Of a stretch of 34,141 bases of DNA, positions 34,056 to 34,141 are shown piece after piece. A program made the translations under genes and the position numbers. Source of the stretch: Candidatus Fermentibacterota bacterium. GTDB taxonomy: Bacteria; JAFGKV01. Positions within the stretch are counted from its first letter, which is position 1. Each line of letters begins with the position of its first letter. The DNA lies in assembly GCA_016928395.1 (NCBI GenBank), contig JAFGKV010000045.1, positions 1-34,141 on the forward strand. Reading direction: 5' to 3'. Below the pieces are notes generated by a model. It made no database searches, had not been told where the DNA came from, and saw only the letters and a list, made by a program, of their open reading frames with translations.

Positions 34056-34141
34056 CTAGAGTCCCAGGTCGGCCAGAATCGCCTGGCCCAAGGGTGCAAG
34101 ATCCGCAGGTTCGAGATACATGAGGGGGAAGCCGAAGAACA
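34056..34141 (-). CDS. C-terminal end of an unidentified gene (cut by window edge)
   Basis: The last 27 codons of an open frame run in from the right edge and stop at TAG (34056-34058). They read FFGFPLMYLEP, then a short helix-like ending QAILADLGL. The fragment is too short to assign. It is on the same strand as the VOC gene and about 75 nt upstream of it, so the two may be co-transcribed. Confidence 0.4.
   Translation of the reverse strand, partial: FFGFPLMYLEPADLAPLGQAILADLGL

Overview
The window is a GC-rich bacterial chromosome segment with tightly packed operons and no rRNA, tRNA, CRISPR array or insertion sequence that I can see. Gene content suggests a deep-branching, possibly FCB-related bacterium (Krumholzibacteriota/Eisenbacteria/Latescibacterota-like). 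The grounds are an MglA/Roadblock/PATAN signalling cluster, biosynthetic arginine decarboxylase, and a secreted protein with an FCB-style C-terminal beta-sandwich motif. This placement is inference from gene style, not from a marker gene.

Layout. 1-950: gene-free, with short tandem repeats, two diverged copies of a longer unit and a paired-hairpin (BIME-like) element. 951-2378 (-): metallo-beta-lactamase/double-rhodanese protein. 2769-6018 (-): five-gene Roadblock/PATAN/MglA operon. 6345-10603 (+): a consensus sigma-54 promoter, then a V4R-like protein, [NiFe]-hydrogenase small and large subunits, a ferredoxin fused to a second V4R-like domain, and a maturation protease. 10721-12649 (+): speA. 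12582-13562 (-): psuG, whose 3' end overlaps speA. 13662-20593 (+): complete F-type ATP synthase operon (two small assembly proteins, then B-E-F-H-A-G-D-C) with an enlarged alpha and a shortened epsilon subunit. 20718-21692 (+): prs. 21693-22047: gene-free, with GGAAT-rich repeats, a perfect AT-rich palindrome and a terminator. 22048-24229 (-): two exported proteins. 24400-32275 (-): sdhC-sdhD-sdhA-sdhB-sucC-sucD followed by a Lon-like protease. 32480-33583 (+): response regulator with an HD-GYP output domain. 33590-34141 (-): VOC protein and the tail of an unidentified gene.

How the parts fit. The sdh/suc operon supplies the succinyl-CoA to fumarate part of the TCA cycle, feeding quinone reduction and the ATP synthase. 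The hydrogenase operon is a separate, inducible module: sigma-54 control implies an activator not encoded here. It has the catalytic dimer, a protease and a ferredoxin, but no diaphorase or heterodisulfide reductase genes. The most unusual feature is that its first gene and the C-terminal half of its ferredoxin appear to be the same domain, with three cysteines at matching spacing, flanking the hydrogenase genes. The Mgl-type cluster and the HD-GYP regulator point to polarity, motility or surface-behaviour control.
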